Below, in pieces: positions 35,289 through 47,438 of a stretch of 64,000 nt of DNA. A program made the translations under genes and the position numbers. Under the pieces are notes generated by a model. The model was not told where the DNA came from and did not search any database. It saw nothing but the letters and a program-made list of their open reading frames with translations. The stretch is from Cotesia glomerata (Eukaryota > Arthropoda > Insecta > Hymenoptera > Braconidae). The stretch lies in contig NC_058166.1 in the NCBI RefSeq assembly GCF_020080835.1, positions 5,208,001 to 5,272,000 on the forward strand, in the 5' to 3' direction. Position 1 is the stretch's first letter; each line of letters begins with the position of its first letter.

Positions 35289-35830
35289 ACTTTCATTTTT
35301 TTTTTTTTTTAGTTTTTTTAGAAGGGGTGTTGGATTCAGTAATATAGTATTTTTCTCGATCTAAATCATTTTTAATCAAATAAACTACCACGTAGTTGTT
35401 AAGTCATTTTTAAGAATTAAAGAATGTTCACTATTAGAAGAATAATAAAACAAATAAAATAATTTTCCCATAAATAAGAAAACGTCATAAAAATATCGAA
35501 TCTTTTATAGATTGATCTGAAATTTCGTCATTGTCAATTTGTAATAGCGATTGAAAAACTGGTAAAATTTAAAACAAAAAATGTGGGGTGTATATAATAG
35601 ATAATTGATGCATCGATAATTTAACTGAACCGTGTTTCATTGCACCGCAAATTATGGGAACTGATGAGCAAGTTCTCTCATTCATAGTAACTTCTTACTT
35701 ACACTCCTTATAGTAATGTATTGCTAGCACCACATTTCATTTCAAATCTTACAAGTTTTTTAATGTACCTATTGAAAACTGATAATGAGAAATTTTCAAA
35801 ACAATCTGTAAAAGGATCAAAATCTGTATA
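35289..35830. other. AT-rich stretch without a gene
   Basis: Nothing is recognised. Confidence 0.5.
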
Positions 35831-36532
35831 CAGAAAAAAGTAAACTGTAATAATATCACACTTGTAATAATATATTCACTTTATAATATTTACCATTGAA
35901 TCGTTACAATTTACTTTTTACATGGAAGAAAATACTATTTCAAACAGTAATATTCGCTATGTAAATGTCTAAAATGTTAAAGTATAATAATTAAGAATTC
36001 AGACTTTGATATTTATCATTTCGTACCTAAAAAATGATCTTATGACATATAAAACGTATAAAATAAAGTTAGTAAATTTCTAGTACAAGCAACGTCAATA
36101 TTTACAAAGTAAAATGATAAATTTTAAACGCAACTCTAAAAATCAAACTGTAATTATTGACTTGCTTGGACTGGTAAAATGTATATTTTAAAAGTATTAT
36201 TTTTACTGTTTCAAATGTTAAATTCTCCAAGAGTGAGACCCCCTTCTCTTTCATCTGAGTTCCCCTTCTCCTCATAATATGGACTATACATTGAAATGGC
36301 AATTTTTACTGTTTGAAACTGTAATTTTTTAAAATGAAAGAGTCGTTATTTACTATAGTGACAGCTACTAATCACTTATTTTGGATATTAAATTATAAAT
36401 TGTGGCTTTTATACTTTCTACATTAAGTTCTGTAATATTTATATTTTTGCCACCCCGATGTCTGCTTTACTGTTTGAAACTATAAAAATTAACCGGAATT
36501 CGAGTGAGTATTACAGTTTACTTTTTTCCGTG
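35831..36532. mobile_element. 702-bp non-coding TIR element
   Basis: The left end CAGAAAAAAGTAAACTGTAA and right end TTACAGTTTACTTTTTTCCG..TG are inverted and flanked by TA. The ends resemble the CACGGAAAAAAG family with a two-base change. The interior repeats ACTGTAAT/TTTGAAACTGTAA words. There is no credible gene. Confidence 0.75.
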
Positions 36533-36804
36533 TATGAGATTCTATTTTGTATAAGACTTAGAGATATTATTTTATGTTTTTTGGTGCGTTTTAAAAAGTG
36601 GTATAAATTTTTTATTTATGTTATTATTTGTTACTCTTTAGTATTGTATGAGTGAAATTAAGTGATTACTTTTAAATACTTAAAAGATATCATAAATAAA
36701 TAGATGAAAAATTTTAGATTCATTTTAATTTCCTTTCATTTAAACATATATAAAAAATGTTATGTTCATCCGATAGTAATATATCAAACTATTTAATGAT
36801 ACTA

Positions 36805-36989
36805 AAGTTAGCCGACATTTTTAATTTTTTGATTTTGCTTCATTTATGAAATTAGGACAAACAAATATTTTTTTAAAATTGCACTTAAAGTTTTTGAAAT
36901 TTTTTACAAATGAAATTTTTTTTTTAATTATTTTGTAATAATTTTTTCAATGAAAAAAATTACAAAAATTTTTAGTTGTCGACTAACTT
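36805..36989. mobile_element. 185-bp MITE, AAGTTAGCCGACA family, copy 1
   Basis: The ends AAGTTAGCCGACATTTTTAA and AGTTGTCGACTAACTT are inverted, with TA flanks. A second copy is at 37556-37732. Fragments appear near 37370, 42720 and 45640. Confidence 0.75.
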
Positions 36990-37555
36990 TATTTTCATAA
37001 CTATTTAATTATTATCTGAAAAACGAAATAATAAAGTAAATAAAATATTTTTAAAAACTTACATTGCAATATATTCTTCTTGATTTTTTCTGAATTTTGT
37101 CCTTATTTTCTTGCATTATTATCCAACTCTAAACTATATTCAAAACTTCAAGTCTCTAGCTCATCAGGAACTTGGTATAAAATCAATTAGAATATTCCTT
37201 CTGAGAAATATACAAAAAAATTAATAAAAAGATGGTAAAATAATCGCCATATTTCGCTAAATTTAAAGTATTATTTTTTTAATTTTACTTTCGATAGCCT
37301 AAAAGCATTCTCTCATTTTTTCCTCATAATTGACCTGTCGTTAACCTGAGAAAAAAAAACGTATGATAATTAGTTAATCTTCAAATGATACTGAAATCAA
37401 CAGACATCTAACAATTTTTTAGATTTTTATAACAATTAAATTATTGTGAAAAAAATTTAGTAAAAAAATTCTACAGAAGTTTCAAACTGATTTTAGTGTC
37501 ATAATTTTTAAATAAATTTTAACTAAATTTAAAAAGACAAAATAATATGTTACTA

Positions 37556-37732
37556 AAGTTAGCCAACGTTTTTAATTTTTTTTTTTAATTATTAAATAAG
37601 AACTAAAAAATATTTTTTAAAACTCGTACTTATAGTTTTTCAAGTTTTTTAAAAATGAAATTTTTTTTTATTTTTTTGTAATAATTTTTTCAATAAAAAA
37701 AATTCTAAAAATTTTTAGATGTCAGCTAACTT
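37556..37732. mobile_element. MITE, AAGTTAGCCGACA family, copy 2
   Basis: Same layout as 36805-36989: AAGTTAGCCAACGTTTTTAA at the left and GATGTCAGCTAACTT at the right. The 3' flank is AA instead of TA. Confidence 0.7.
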
Positions 37733-37963
37733 AATTTTCATCAAAATAATTACCTATTTTCTGCTTGTATTTTCTTCATAATTAAAATAAAAAATTTTGC
37801 TTTAAAAGTGGGCAGTACAGAATGTATTTTAAAAAATTTAATTTTTTCTAATTACGTTTTTGATAAATTTTTAAATTGGGTAGTATAAAACTTTTGCAAT
37901 AGTTTGTACGTTTTATTTGATGTAATTTTTAAATTTAATTCCTAAAACTTAAATAAAAAATGA

Positions 37964-38311
37964 CCCTGATAGCCACCTTACCTATAACTTACTGTCAATC
38001 TACATCCGCAATTTGAAGCAAACTTGACGGAAAGAGTTGGCAAAGCGAGCGATTATCTATTAGTTACCTATAACTTACTCTGCAAATAGACGTCAAAACT
38101 TGCTGTACAAGTATTTCCGTCAAATTGTAGTAGAGTTGAAAGGAAATTTAACTACAAGTTTGATTGTTAACTTGTATTCAAGTTGCGGCCGTAGATTTCC
38201 GTCAATTTGCTTACAACTGTTGTTGAGTGAAGAATTACCGCCAACTTGATGTATAAATTAACCGTAACTGCTGGAAGTCAACACTTACTGAGAAAGCGCT
38301 GGCTATCAGGG
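37964..38311. mobile_element. 348-bp element with CCCTGATAGCC ends and CAAGTTG words
   Basis: The short inverted ends CCCTGATAGCCA and TGGCTATCAGGG have GA on both sides. The interior holds many variants of CAACTTG/CAAGTTG and CCGTCAA. A second element with the same left end begins at about 56746. Confidence 0.7.
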
Positions 38312-38559
38312 GAAGTTTCTGAAAATATATAGACTTCTGCCTATAGTTTTAATGTGTGTTTCGCTGTTGAGGCTTCAAATAAGTATAATCAGTGCCATCT
38401 GACAGAGTTCCGACGACTTACACAACAGTAATTTGTTTAAATATCAGTAATTGCGCAAGTAAAGATCTTTCTTTTCATACAATGGTGAAGAAAATTTGCT
38501 GTCACATCATATCTTTTGAATAAATTGTATATTTTGTTTCTGCAATCAGCTGATCAGTC

Positions 38560-38583
38560 ATGGAGAATGCTATCTTAAACGAA
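38560..38583 (+). CDS. NRBF2: NRBF2-like exon 1 (8 codons)
   Basis: ATG GAG AAT GCT ATC TTA AAC GAA is followed by the donor GTAAGTG. It joins in phase 0 to GCT CAT GAG at 45717. The joined LNEAHEKLRR matches the usual N-terminal helix of the family. It is too short for ordinary ORF detection. Confidence 0.8.
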
Positions 38584-41500
38584 GTAAGTGTTATTGTAGT
38601 TAATTTTAATAATAGTCAATATTGTAGTGTTTTGCTTGTTTGAAAGAAATTTTCAAATCTGTGAAATAATCCATAATTTTATGAAATATTACAATTTTTT
38701 CAATTTTATTTTTTAATGCGTATATTTATAAATAAATCATAAATATAAGACCACAGTATTGACAGAAAAGATTGCGTTATTATTGTTTTTATTTTTGTAT
38801 AACATAAATCACGAATTCGTGTGAGTGATTGTTGATTTATCTTATTTGCTTTTTTTAGAATTATTATTACTTTAATATTATAAAAAAAATATTTATATGT
38901 ATTTTATAGAAAATTTTATTCTTGTTAGACATGAAAAATTATTTACGTGAAATGATACGTAATTTTGATTAGTCATATAAGTTTAATTAATAATTCAATC
39001 ACATCAGAAGAAAAAGTGAGAAAAAATTTATGAAGCATTTTATGTTAAATTTAAAATGTTTATAATAAAAAAATTTTTTTAAATAACAATTATACTGACT
39101 TTTAAACTGTTTTCTTTAGATTTTCTTAGTGATCATTTTTCTTATTGGGAATTTTTGAGCGTGAAAAAAAAATCTTAGAAGTAAAAAATATAGATTAAAA
39201 AAAAATTGAAAACAGTGAAAATTAGATTTTGATTTTGTTTCGAAATAAAAGACAGTTTGAATAATTAAAAAAAATAATTCTACTGCAGGAAAAAAATAGT
39301 TCTGTTAAAATTATATTAAGAAATAAGAAATTTACAATTTTAATCGTCTCAAAACTTAACTATCAAATTTACATTTTTCAAAATATTATGATTACGTTAA
39401 AAAATTTCAACGTGAAAATGTTGAGTTTTATAAATTTAAGTTTTACACGATAAAAAATATAAATTTCAGATGTGGAAAAACTGTTAAATTTACGTAGAAA
39501 AAATACAAATTTAAGATTTAAAAATTTGTAAATTTTACATTGGAAAAAGTAAGTTTACATTAAATAAGCGGTGGGGGTGGGGGCAAAATGGGTAACCTCA
39601 GAAATTTTATACAAAACATTTTTTCTTCCGAAAGCTCTAAAAATATTTAAACTATGGTTTAATTTTTCGTAAATTAAGAGAAGAGAAATTTTTTGTATTC
39701 TCAAGAAATTAAAAAGCATTTTTTATTTTCTAAAATATTTCTTAAATAATTTTTAACGTCATCGTGCATCATAAGTAATTTTTTTTACATTAACTAAGAT
39801 TTTTCTTTATAGAAAATGACGAGTAAATATTTTTTCTTAGCAATTTTCAAAAGCATTCCACACTGTTCACTTAGGGCTATTCAGTATTTTTACTCCTAAA
39901 CAATTAATATAATTTTTCTTAATCATATAACATTATTTAATTGTCTAATTTTGACATCCGGAGGCACTGTAGTGCCTCAAGCCAAGTACACGTTCAACAA
40001 CATATGTAATATGTGTGAACGTGTAGGCGTGAGGCTACAGTGCCTCTATTCTCGAGTCAGATGTCAACATAACCTCACCATATTTTTAACTCGATTTATT
40101 TTATTACTACATTCATATCAACACTTTACACTCGCTTTAAATAGTTTAATTATTAGTTCTTTCTGTAAAACACCAAAAACTATATTGTTTTTTTCATTAT
40201 TTAGCGTTATCCTAATTTATAAAATTTTCGCTCCCCCGTTTTTCGATTCTACGAGAGATTTTACTAATTTCGGTCGAATTTTTTATTTCGAAGTTGGTAC
40301 AGTTTAATTTTCTGCGGATAGTATACTACTGTGTAGTATCACAGTTAGTCCGTTTCCGTTTGGCGTCTGAGATCCTCTCCAGATAGTTACTCTGCTCCAG
40401 ATTTCTGCTCCAGCAAGTCTAACAAATTAGGCGGTTAATTCAAATTTAAATTCATTTACTATTTAATTTCGGGCATTTGTAAAATGATTAAATACAATTT
40501 TATTTTATTCAACGTTTCATTATTTTATTATTCACATTATTTGTATATTATTATCATTAGTGTTACAATTGTTATGGAAATATTTCTATAATTATCATTA
40601 TTATTATAATTATTAATATTATTATTTAAATAATTGAAAAACTGGCTCTCAGTCGAAGTAATATTGAGTAAATACAGCGCAATGACTAATATGAATTATT
40701 ATAACTATGATTTTAAAAAACGCGCGGCAATTTAAATTCAAAAATTCAATTAAAATTTTATTATTATCAAAACAATAATAATAATAATAGTAATTATTAT
40801 TTTTTCTCTTTTAAAAACGATGCGAAATTAAAAGTTATTACTAAAAATTTTTATTATTTTAAAAAGCGCGCGAAAATTCAAATTTCAAAATTTCACTAAT
40901 AATTTTATTATTGCAATTATAATATATTATCCGTACAAAAACAGTTTCACTGTAAAAAAATGCGCCATGTACACGTTCACAACTCTTGATTTACAAAAAA
41001 ACCGAAGAGAAATTTTCATTTTACAAAAAGATGTAAAATCTGAACAAAAACAGTTTCACTGTAAAAAATTGCACCAAGTACACGTTCACAACTTTTGATT
41101 TACAAAAATACCATGGAGAAATTATCACTTTACAAAAAGATGTAAAATCTAAAAAAAAAAAACAGACCAAGTAGCCGTTATGATTTTTAATAATTGAAAA
41201 AATTTTGTGGTAAATTTAACAATTAAAAACAATTTTTTAAACGTACTTGGCGTGCGTCATTGAGTACCCCAAATTTTTTCAGATGTATTGTAATAACGTC
41301 ACAATATCACTCAGATAACTCATTTATTTCAACCGTCAGTATTTTAATAATTATCTTAACTCCTGTTCTTTTCCTTAGGCCTAGATCTACTAGCACCTAA
41401 AAATCAAGTTTCCTATCTCGTCAAGAGAAATTCAATTTTAATCATAATCCTCCAATAATTATTTTTTTTTTTCATCAAAAACGATCCAATAAGAAATGTC

Positions 41501-44500
41501 GAAGTTATATAAAAAATGCACTTTTTTCGAAATTTTTCGTTTTTGATAACTCCCGAATGAATCAATCGATTTTGACGGGACTGACGGCAATAGATGTAGT
41601 ATTTCGAGTTTAAGAGCGGATAAGTTTTTGAAATTGACTAGTGAAGTCGTTTAAAAGTTATTCCAAAAAAACCATTTTTTGAAAATTTTATTTTTGAGAT
41701 TTCTCAAAATTTAGCGAACCGAATCGATTCAAATTTTCACCAAATTTAATGGCAATGATACTCTTTGGATCGCCACTTATCTCGATCCGATCGATCGAGC
41801 TGTTCAAAACTTATAGATTCATATGGTTGCATCAAAATATCATCAGTAGGGTCAATGATTTGGTGAGGAGGGGCTGAAAGAATTGTCCCAAAAATCGCTT
41901 TTCACATCAGTTCTTTGGCCTTAGTTATCAAACGTGAAAAAATTTAGGGTACTCAATGACGCACGCCAAATACGTTTAAAAAATTGTTTTTAATTGTTAA
42001 ATTTACCACAAAATTTTTTCAATTATTAAAAATCATAACGGCTACTTGGTCTGTATTTTTTCGATTTTACATCTTTTTGTAAAGTGATAATTTCTCCATG
42101 GTATTTTTGTAAATCAAAAGTTGTGAACGTGTACTTGGCGCAATTTTTTACAGTGAAACTGTTTTTGTTCAGATATTCATATCTGAATATTCAACAGGTT
42201 TTCTTTGCAAATGTAACAGTATTTAAAAATGTAAAGTTGACATCATAATTTATGCAATATTTATAAGTAATTTTTTTCTGCGTGAAAGTTAAAAAAATGA
42301 AAGCGAAAAAGTCAATTAATTTACCAAGCCACAGATTTTTCAAAATAAAAAAAAAACTTATTGTAGGTAAAATGTGTTCATTCACGGAAAAAAAAAAAAA
42401 AAAGAAAAATTATAATACATAGTGTAACGTGGCGTTTCATAGAAGAAATAGAAAAATTAGTTTTAGATCGTAATTTTTACAGATTTTGTAAGGATTAAAT
42501 TGTAAAACGTCAATATTAAATTTAAAGTTGTGAAAATTAACATTCAAAGTTTGAATTTTAAAAATTTTATTGCAAACTGCAATTTTTCTAGTTTTAAATT
42601 TGAATCGAAACTTATGATTATTTATAATATAATCTTTCCCTCTTTCTTTTTTCCGTGTTGTTTTTAAAAAATCACAAAGTATTTTCTTATATTCCAATTT
42701 ATTAAAAAAAAGATATGACTTTAAAGTTAGCAGTCATTTGAACATTTTTTAACTTGATTTAGCAAACAAATTTCTTTCAAAAAATTATTTTTAAAAAATT
42801 GCGTTTTTAATTTTTTTAAATTTCTACGTCATTTTTTTTTCTAATTTTTTTTGCCACCCAGAAAGAGAGATTTCTTGACTAGAGAACAAAATTCTTGGCA
42901 AGTAAATTTTCGTTAAGGGGGGAAATACGTGTAGAAAGCTGTTTTCATGCTGATTTTCACTAATTTTTTTAAAGTATAAAAAATTAATATTATTTATTGA
43001 AACTATCAGGTTATTTTATACATATGGGGTATTCCATTCCAAATCGACCACTTTTGAACTCGACCCTTTTAGATTTAGCTGAAACGTTATATGATAATTC
43101 TTTTCTACCCTTTGAAAAGCATTTTTGAGAATTTTTTCAAATTTTGTCCAACCCAAAAAAAGTTTTGAATTTCCCAAAAAAGCTCGTGTAAAAAAAATCG
43201 TCTTAAAATTGTCGTTCGTTTAAGATCTTAAAGGTGACACAAACCAAGACTATTTTAAGACTCTTTTAAGACGCCAAAAAAAAAAATTCCGAGAGCAAAT
43301 TTTTGAAATTTTGCTTCTCGAATTTGTTGTGAAAATTAATTTTTAGACATTTTTTAGACGATTTTACGTCTTTCTAACCGCAATATTTTTGAGTAAGATG
43401 ATTTTAAATGGAATTTAAAATTGGTAAAAAATTATCATCCGACAATTTTAAGACTTTAAAAAATCTTAAAATAGTTTTAAAATCGTCTTGAAAAAATCTT
43501 AAAATAGTCTTAAAAAAATTATTAAAAAATTTCCAGGCTATTTTAAGATATCACAATGACAGCTCCGGAAAATTATTATGGAGCGTCTTTAAATTGTCTT
43601 AAAATAATCTTAAATTAGTCTTAAAAAAATCCTAAAAAAAAATTTAGAGACTATTTTAAGATGAGCTAACAGCGACAGAGCCCCGGAACATTAAAACGGA
43701 ACGTCTTAAAAAAGTCTTAAAATTGTCGGATGATAATTTTTTAACAATTTTAAATTAAATTTAAAAACATCTTACTCAAAAATATTGCGATTAGAAAGTC
43801 GTAAAATCGTCTAAAAAATGTCTAAAAATTAATTTTCACAACAAATTCGAGAACCAAAATTTCAAAAATCTGCTCTCGGAATTTTTTTTTTTTGACGTCA
43901 AAAGAGTCTTAAAATAGTCTTGGTTTGTGTCACGTTTAAGAACTTAAACGAACGACAATTTTAAGACGATTTTTTTTTACACGGGAGTGGCTTTTTTATT
44001 TTCAAATAGCCATAACTTTTTTAGACATTGACCTTTGGGTACCTTTTTTTTTAAAAAATTTTCGTTTTTGAATGAACTTTTCGAAAAAATACACAAAAAA
44101 AATTAAATATGATCAATTCTATAAAATAATCGGTTTTTTTTTAACAAAATCGTTATTTTTTCAAAGTTGGCCACTTTTTTTTTTTATTTTTTATTTTTTT
44201 TTCTCAAAAGTTAATTTGACAACTATTCCCGCTCATCCCGGGCGAGCCGATTTTTTTTTATATTTTTTTTATTTAATTGAAAAAAAAATTGTCAAATTTT
44301 CTGAAACAATAAAATTTTTTTTTTTTCAATTAAATAAAAAAAATATAAAAAAAAATCGGCTCGCCCGGGATGAGCGGGAATAGTTGTCAAATTAATTTTT
44401 GAGAAAAAAAAAATAAAAAATAAAAAAAAAAAGTGGCCAACTTTGAAAAAATAACGATTTTGTTCGAAAAAACCGATTATTTTATAGAATTGATCATATT

Positions 44501-46502
44501 TAATTTTTTTGGTGTATTTTTTCGAAAAATTCATTCAAAAACAAAAATTTAAAAAAAAAAAAGGTACCCAAAGGTCAATGTCTAAAAAAGTTATGGCTAT
44601 TTGAAAATAAAAAGCCACTTTTTTGGGAAATTCAAAACTTTTTTTGGGTTGGACAAAAAAATTTGAAAAAATTCTCAAAAATGTTTTTTAAAGAGTAGAA
44701 AAGAATGATAAAGTTTCAGCTAAATCTAAAGGGGTCGAGTTCAAAAGTGGTCAATTTGGCATGGAATACCCCATATATTTGAGTATTTTTTCGTATTAAA
44801 CAACAACTTAAGTTAACAAATAGCGGAGATATCAGCTGATACACATCGTAGGTTGTCATCCGAATTAGCAGTCTGTGTGCAGTATGGAAGCCACAATTTT
44901 TATTTGAAATCAATGGGACAGAAAAATTATTTCATTTATATGTGTATCTTCCATATAAACCTCAATTCTACAAAAAAAGTAAAAATTTGCATTTTTTAGA
45001 GGGCTGTGAAATTAAGTCGTGATTTTTTACCACTTTTTCATACATTGTTTATTGAAAAAAACATAGTTTAAATAAAAATATCGCTTTTGATTGAGATTCA
45101 TATTCAAGGTAATTATGTAAAGAAAATTATAAGCCATATCGCAAGATGATTGGTTTAAAACTCTTTGAGCTAGACTGCACGCAGTTTTGAAAAAACTCGT
45201 TTCGAGAAAAACGCGTTTGAAAAAAAAGTGACAGAAAAAGTTAATGTAAAATAGTATTAAAGTAATTACTAAATCGCTTATAACTTTTGAACGAATAGAA
45301 ATTTTGACTTGAAATTTTCAACCTAAACTGTTGAATAATTTTACAAGCGATTTATAAGAAAAAAAAAATTGAATTTTTTTAAGCCTGTACACGTATTTAC
45401 CCCCTTAAGTTGCCTTGGCCGAAGTAAAAATTTTTCTTGAAATTCTATTCTTGGTGGAAGTAATTTTTCTTGATTCAAATTATCATAAATACTTGATACA
45501 AGAAATTTTTATATTTGATCAAGATTTTTAGATACTTTAAGGAAGCAGCGCCACCTACTTCAGCTGAAAAAAATTTTTTCTTGGTTCAAGTGAATCTTTC
45601 TTTCTTTGCATAGTTTATCTCATACAAAAATTTTAAAACATTATCAAATATCGGCTAAATTAATTTTCATCAAAAAGATTTAACGTAATTATACTTAAAC
45701 AGTAATTTTGATTTAGGCTCATGAGAAGCTCAGAAGAGGAGATTCCCTTGTGCAGAAAAGACAATTTGAAGAAGCGGCTGATTGCTATGAAGAGGTAGCT
45801 GACCTGTTTGCAAAAGCTCACAGCCAACTGAGTGCAAATTTGGGAATAATAAAAAGTTTCGAGTCATCACTTAAAAATTCAAAGTCATCTATTCATTCCG
45901 CAGTTGCACTAGAATCATTGGCGTTGCAAAGTGACTACTATAAAAGACAAGCTGTCGTTGTGAGGTGAAGTTAAATTGTTTATATTTCATTTTCTTCAAT
46001 AAAGCTAATTTGTTTGTATTTTAGAATGAAACAAGCGCAATACGACGAGTACAAAAATACTCTAGAAATTCAGCAAAAAAATCATTTGAAGAAAGATGCA
46101 ATCAAATACAATGACAAAGGATCGACAGCTTCTGCAGAAACAGATAAGTTTGATGGATCGCTGAGACAAGCTATTTATAAAACTATAGAAGAGCAAGACA
46201 CCTTGCTGAGTCTTATGCCATTGCCTGACGATGACCAAGCGTTTAAACATCCTAAAGATACCGTCACTGTTATTGAAGAGTTGCGGACTGTTAATTCACA
46301 ATTAAGATCTCTTGTTGAAAGCTTACTTAGTCAACTTGAAGCTAAAGAACAAGAGGTTAAACAATTGACACAAAGGTTGCAAACTGTTTCAGCTGCTGTG
46401 ACTGATGAAATGTCTTTAAATGAAGGACATTCTCTAAGGTTGGCTCCATTGCCTCCTTTGGCTCCCTTAGAAATGCCCTTGTTTGATTTTTCATCTTCTT
46501 AA
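38560..46502 (+). CDS. NRBF2: NRBF2-like autophagy adaptor, three exons
   Basis: NRBF2 is a cytoplasmic subunit of the PI3-kinase (VPS34/Beclin) complex that helps start autophagy. Exons are 38560-38583, 45717-45964 and 46025-46502, giving 750 nt and 249 aa. Vertebrate NRBF2 is about 290 aa. Both introns are GT-AG (phases 0 and 2). The N-terminal MIT-like three-helix region spans residues about 1-85 (MENAILNEAHEKLRRGDSLV at the start, then EEAADCYEEVADLF). A leucine/glutamate-rich coiled coil lies at about 175-215. The tail PLAPLEMPLFDF resembles the family's proline/leucine end. Intron 1 is 7.1 kb and crowded with transposons; intron 2 is 60 nt. The frame is intact. The family call rests on the N-terminal and tail similarity recalled from the vertebrate protein. 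Confidence 0.85.
39958..40048. repeat. Nested hairpin in NRBF2 intron 1
   Basis: GAGGCACT-GT-AGTGCCTC is a hairpin by itself. The whole block also folds: ACACGTTCA..ACATATGT against ATGTGTGAACGTGT and TGAGGC..AGTGCCTC. ACACGTTCA is shared with the foldback ends at 40975 and 41090. Confidence 0.75.
40935..42171. mobile_element. Foldback element in NRBF2 intron 1, left end duplicated
   Basis: Arms 41041-41285 and 41937-42171 are inverted copies of about 240 bp (left TGAACAAAAACAGTTTCACT, right AGTGAAACTGTTTTTGTTCA). The left tip is repeated once more in tandem at 40935-41040 with a period of about 106. The core (41490-41830) resembles the middle of the CA-bearing repeats, without the CA run. 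Confidence 0.82.
42383..42657. mobile_element. MITE, CACGGAAAAAAG family, diverged copy 3
   Basis: It is 275 bp, starts CACGGAAAAAAAAAAAAAAA and ends TTTCTTTTTTCCGTG, with TT on both sides. The interior matches copies 1 and 2 with many changes (AACGTGGCGTTTCAT is conserved). Confidence 0.85.
43022..44776. mobile_element. Long palindrome (foldback) in the piggyBac-like element
   Basis: The outer ends ATATGGGGTATTCCATTCCA and GGAATACCCCATAT are inverted. Pairing runs almost to the centre near 44305, where GCTCATCCCGGGCGAGCCGA faces its complement. The arms are about 475 bp. The mirrored frames at 44072-44383 (+) and 44292-44534 (-) are arms read in both directions. The left arm is broken by the element at 43183-43985. 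Confidence 0.88.
43183..43985. mobile_element. Inner foldback with TCTTAAAA words
   Basis: The ends CTCGTGTAAAAAAAATCGTC and GACGATTTTTTTTTACACGG are inverted; AG lies on both sides. The intact right arm of the host palindrome shows the uninterrupted site (its complement reads AAAAAAGTGGC). The interior repeats GTCTTAAAATAGTCTTAAAA. Confidence 0.88.
45717..45964 (+). CDS. NRBF2: NRBF2-like exon 2
   Basis: The acceptor is TGATTTAG before GCTCATGAG, and the donor GTGAAG at 45965 leaves AG of a split arginine codon. It encodes most of the MIT-like helical region. The in-frame ATG at 45750 is internal and is not the start. Confidence 0.85.
46025..46502 (+). CDS. NRBF2: NRBF2-like exon 3
   Basis: The acceptor is GTATTTTAG. 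The frame continues RMKQAQYDEYKN through the coiled coil to the TAA at 46500-46502. Confidence 0.87.
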
Positions 46503-46582
46503 AAGTTCAGAAAATATAAATTTGATTTTTTTTTCGAATTTGCAACAATTTTATCTTTTTCCGCGCTGATAAGTAACAGTTG

Positions 46583-46588
46583 AATAAA
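46583..46588 (+). terminator. AATAAA polyadenylation signal of the NRBF2-like gene
   Basis: AATAAA lies 81 bases after the stop codon. The site of cleavage cannot be seen. Confidence 0.6.
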
Positions 46589-47438
46589 TTGTGTATAAAA
46601 GTGATAGATTATAAAAGATTTGTAAATATAACTTATAATTTTTTGTTGTGAAGCATAAAGTAGCAGATTTCTTTTTTTTTTTTTTTATTTAAATGCTGTA
46701 CAAAGCTAAAACAGAAAATTAATCGACAGTAGTTTATGAATTATTGTATATCGGATAAGAAAATGAAATGTGAGTCTGCCCTACTTTTAATACGCTCCCT
46801 TGTAAAGATTTTACAACAAAAGAAATATTTTTTATTGTGACAACGGATTGTAGCAGTGAAGAATTGTTGTAAAACAATGAATAATAAACATTTTGAAAAG
46901 AAGTATACAACTTCTTTAGCATTTTAAAAACTTCATAGTGTTTTGCCGTCACAAGTAAAAAAAAGTTTGGAAAATCTAAAAGCGTACGCCTCATAATCTC
47001 ATTTTCCACAATAAAATTGATTAAAATACAATACAAAGAACGAAATAATAAAAAACAGAAAACTCTGCTTTGGTTTAGTGGCGCCATAATTCTAAGGTAA
47101 AAAAATACTATTGTAACGGGGTGGTTAGCCTTGTCCAATTGGTCACCCCTTTCCTCTTTGAAAAGGGCGCCACTGGGATTTTATACTCGGTGTCCCAGAA
47201 ACCGGGGAGCATGAGAAGGAAAGATCGGGTCGTGAGAAGTTGAGAAAGGCTGTAAAAGTAATGCTGAGAAACAATTATTAACAATTTATAATTCAATTAT
47301 TTATTCAATATAAACAATTTAATTCTAACAAAATTTCTTAAAATATTGCCCTTAAAATTAACCTATCAATCACTAAATTGTGAGAACCTCTCACCTACGC
47401 AGGCACTTGCCAAAACTTACAACTAAATATCATTAAGT

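Larger units (their letters stand above)
42917..45404. mobile_element. piggyBac-like TTAA element carrying a nested foldback
   Basis: The ends GGGGGGAAATACGTGTA and TACACGTATTTACCCCC are inverted and flanked by TTAA (42913-42916, 45405-45408), the piggyBac target. No transposase is present. Its own sequence is 42917-43021 and 44777-45404; the rest is a later foldback insertion. Confidence 0.82.

Noticed and set aside
44072..44534. Two mirror-image frames of 80-103 codons
   Set aside because: They are the two arms of one palindrome read on opposite strands; the peptide is low complexity.
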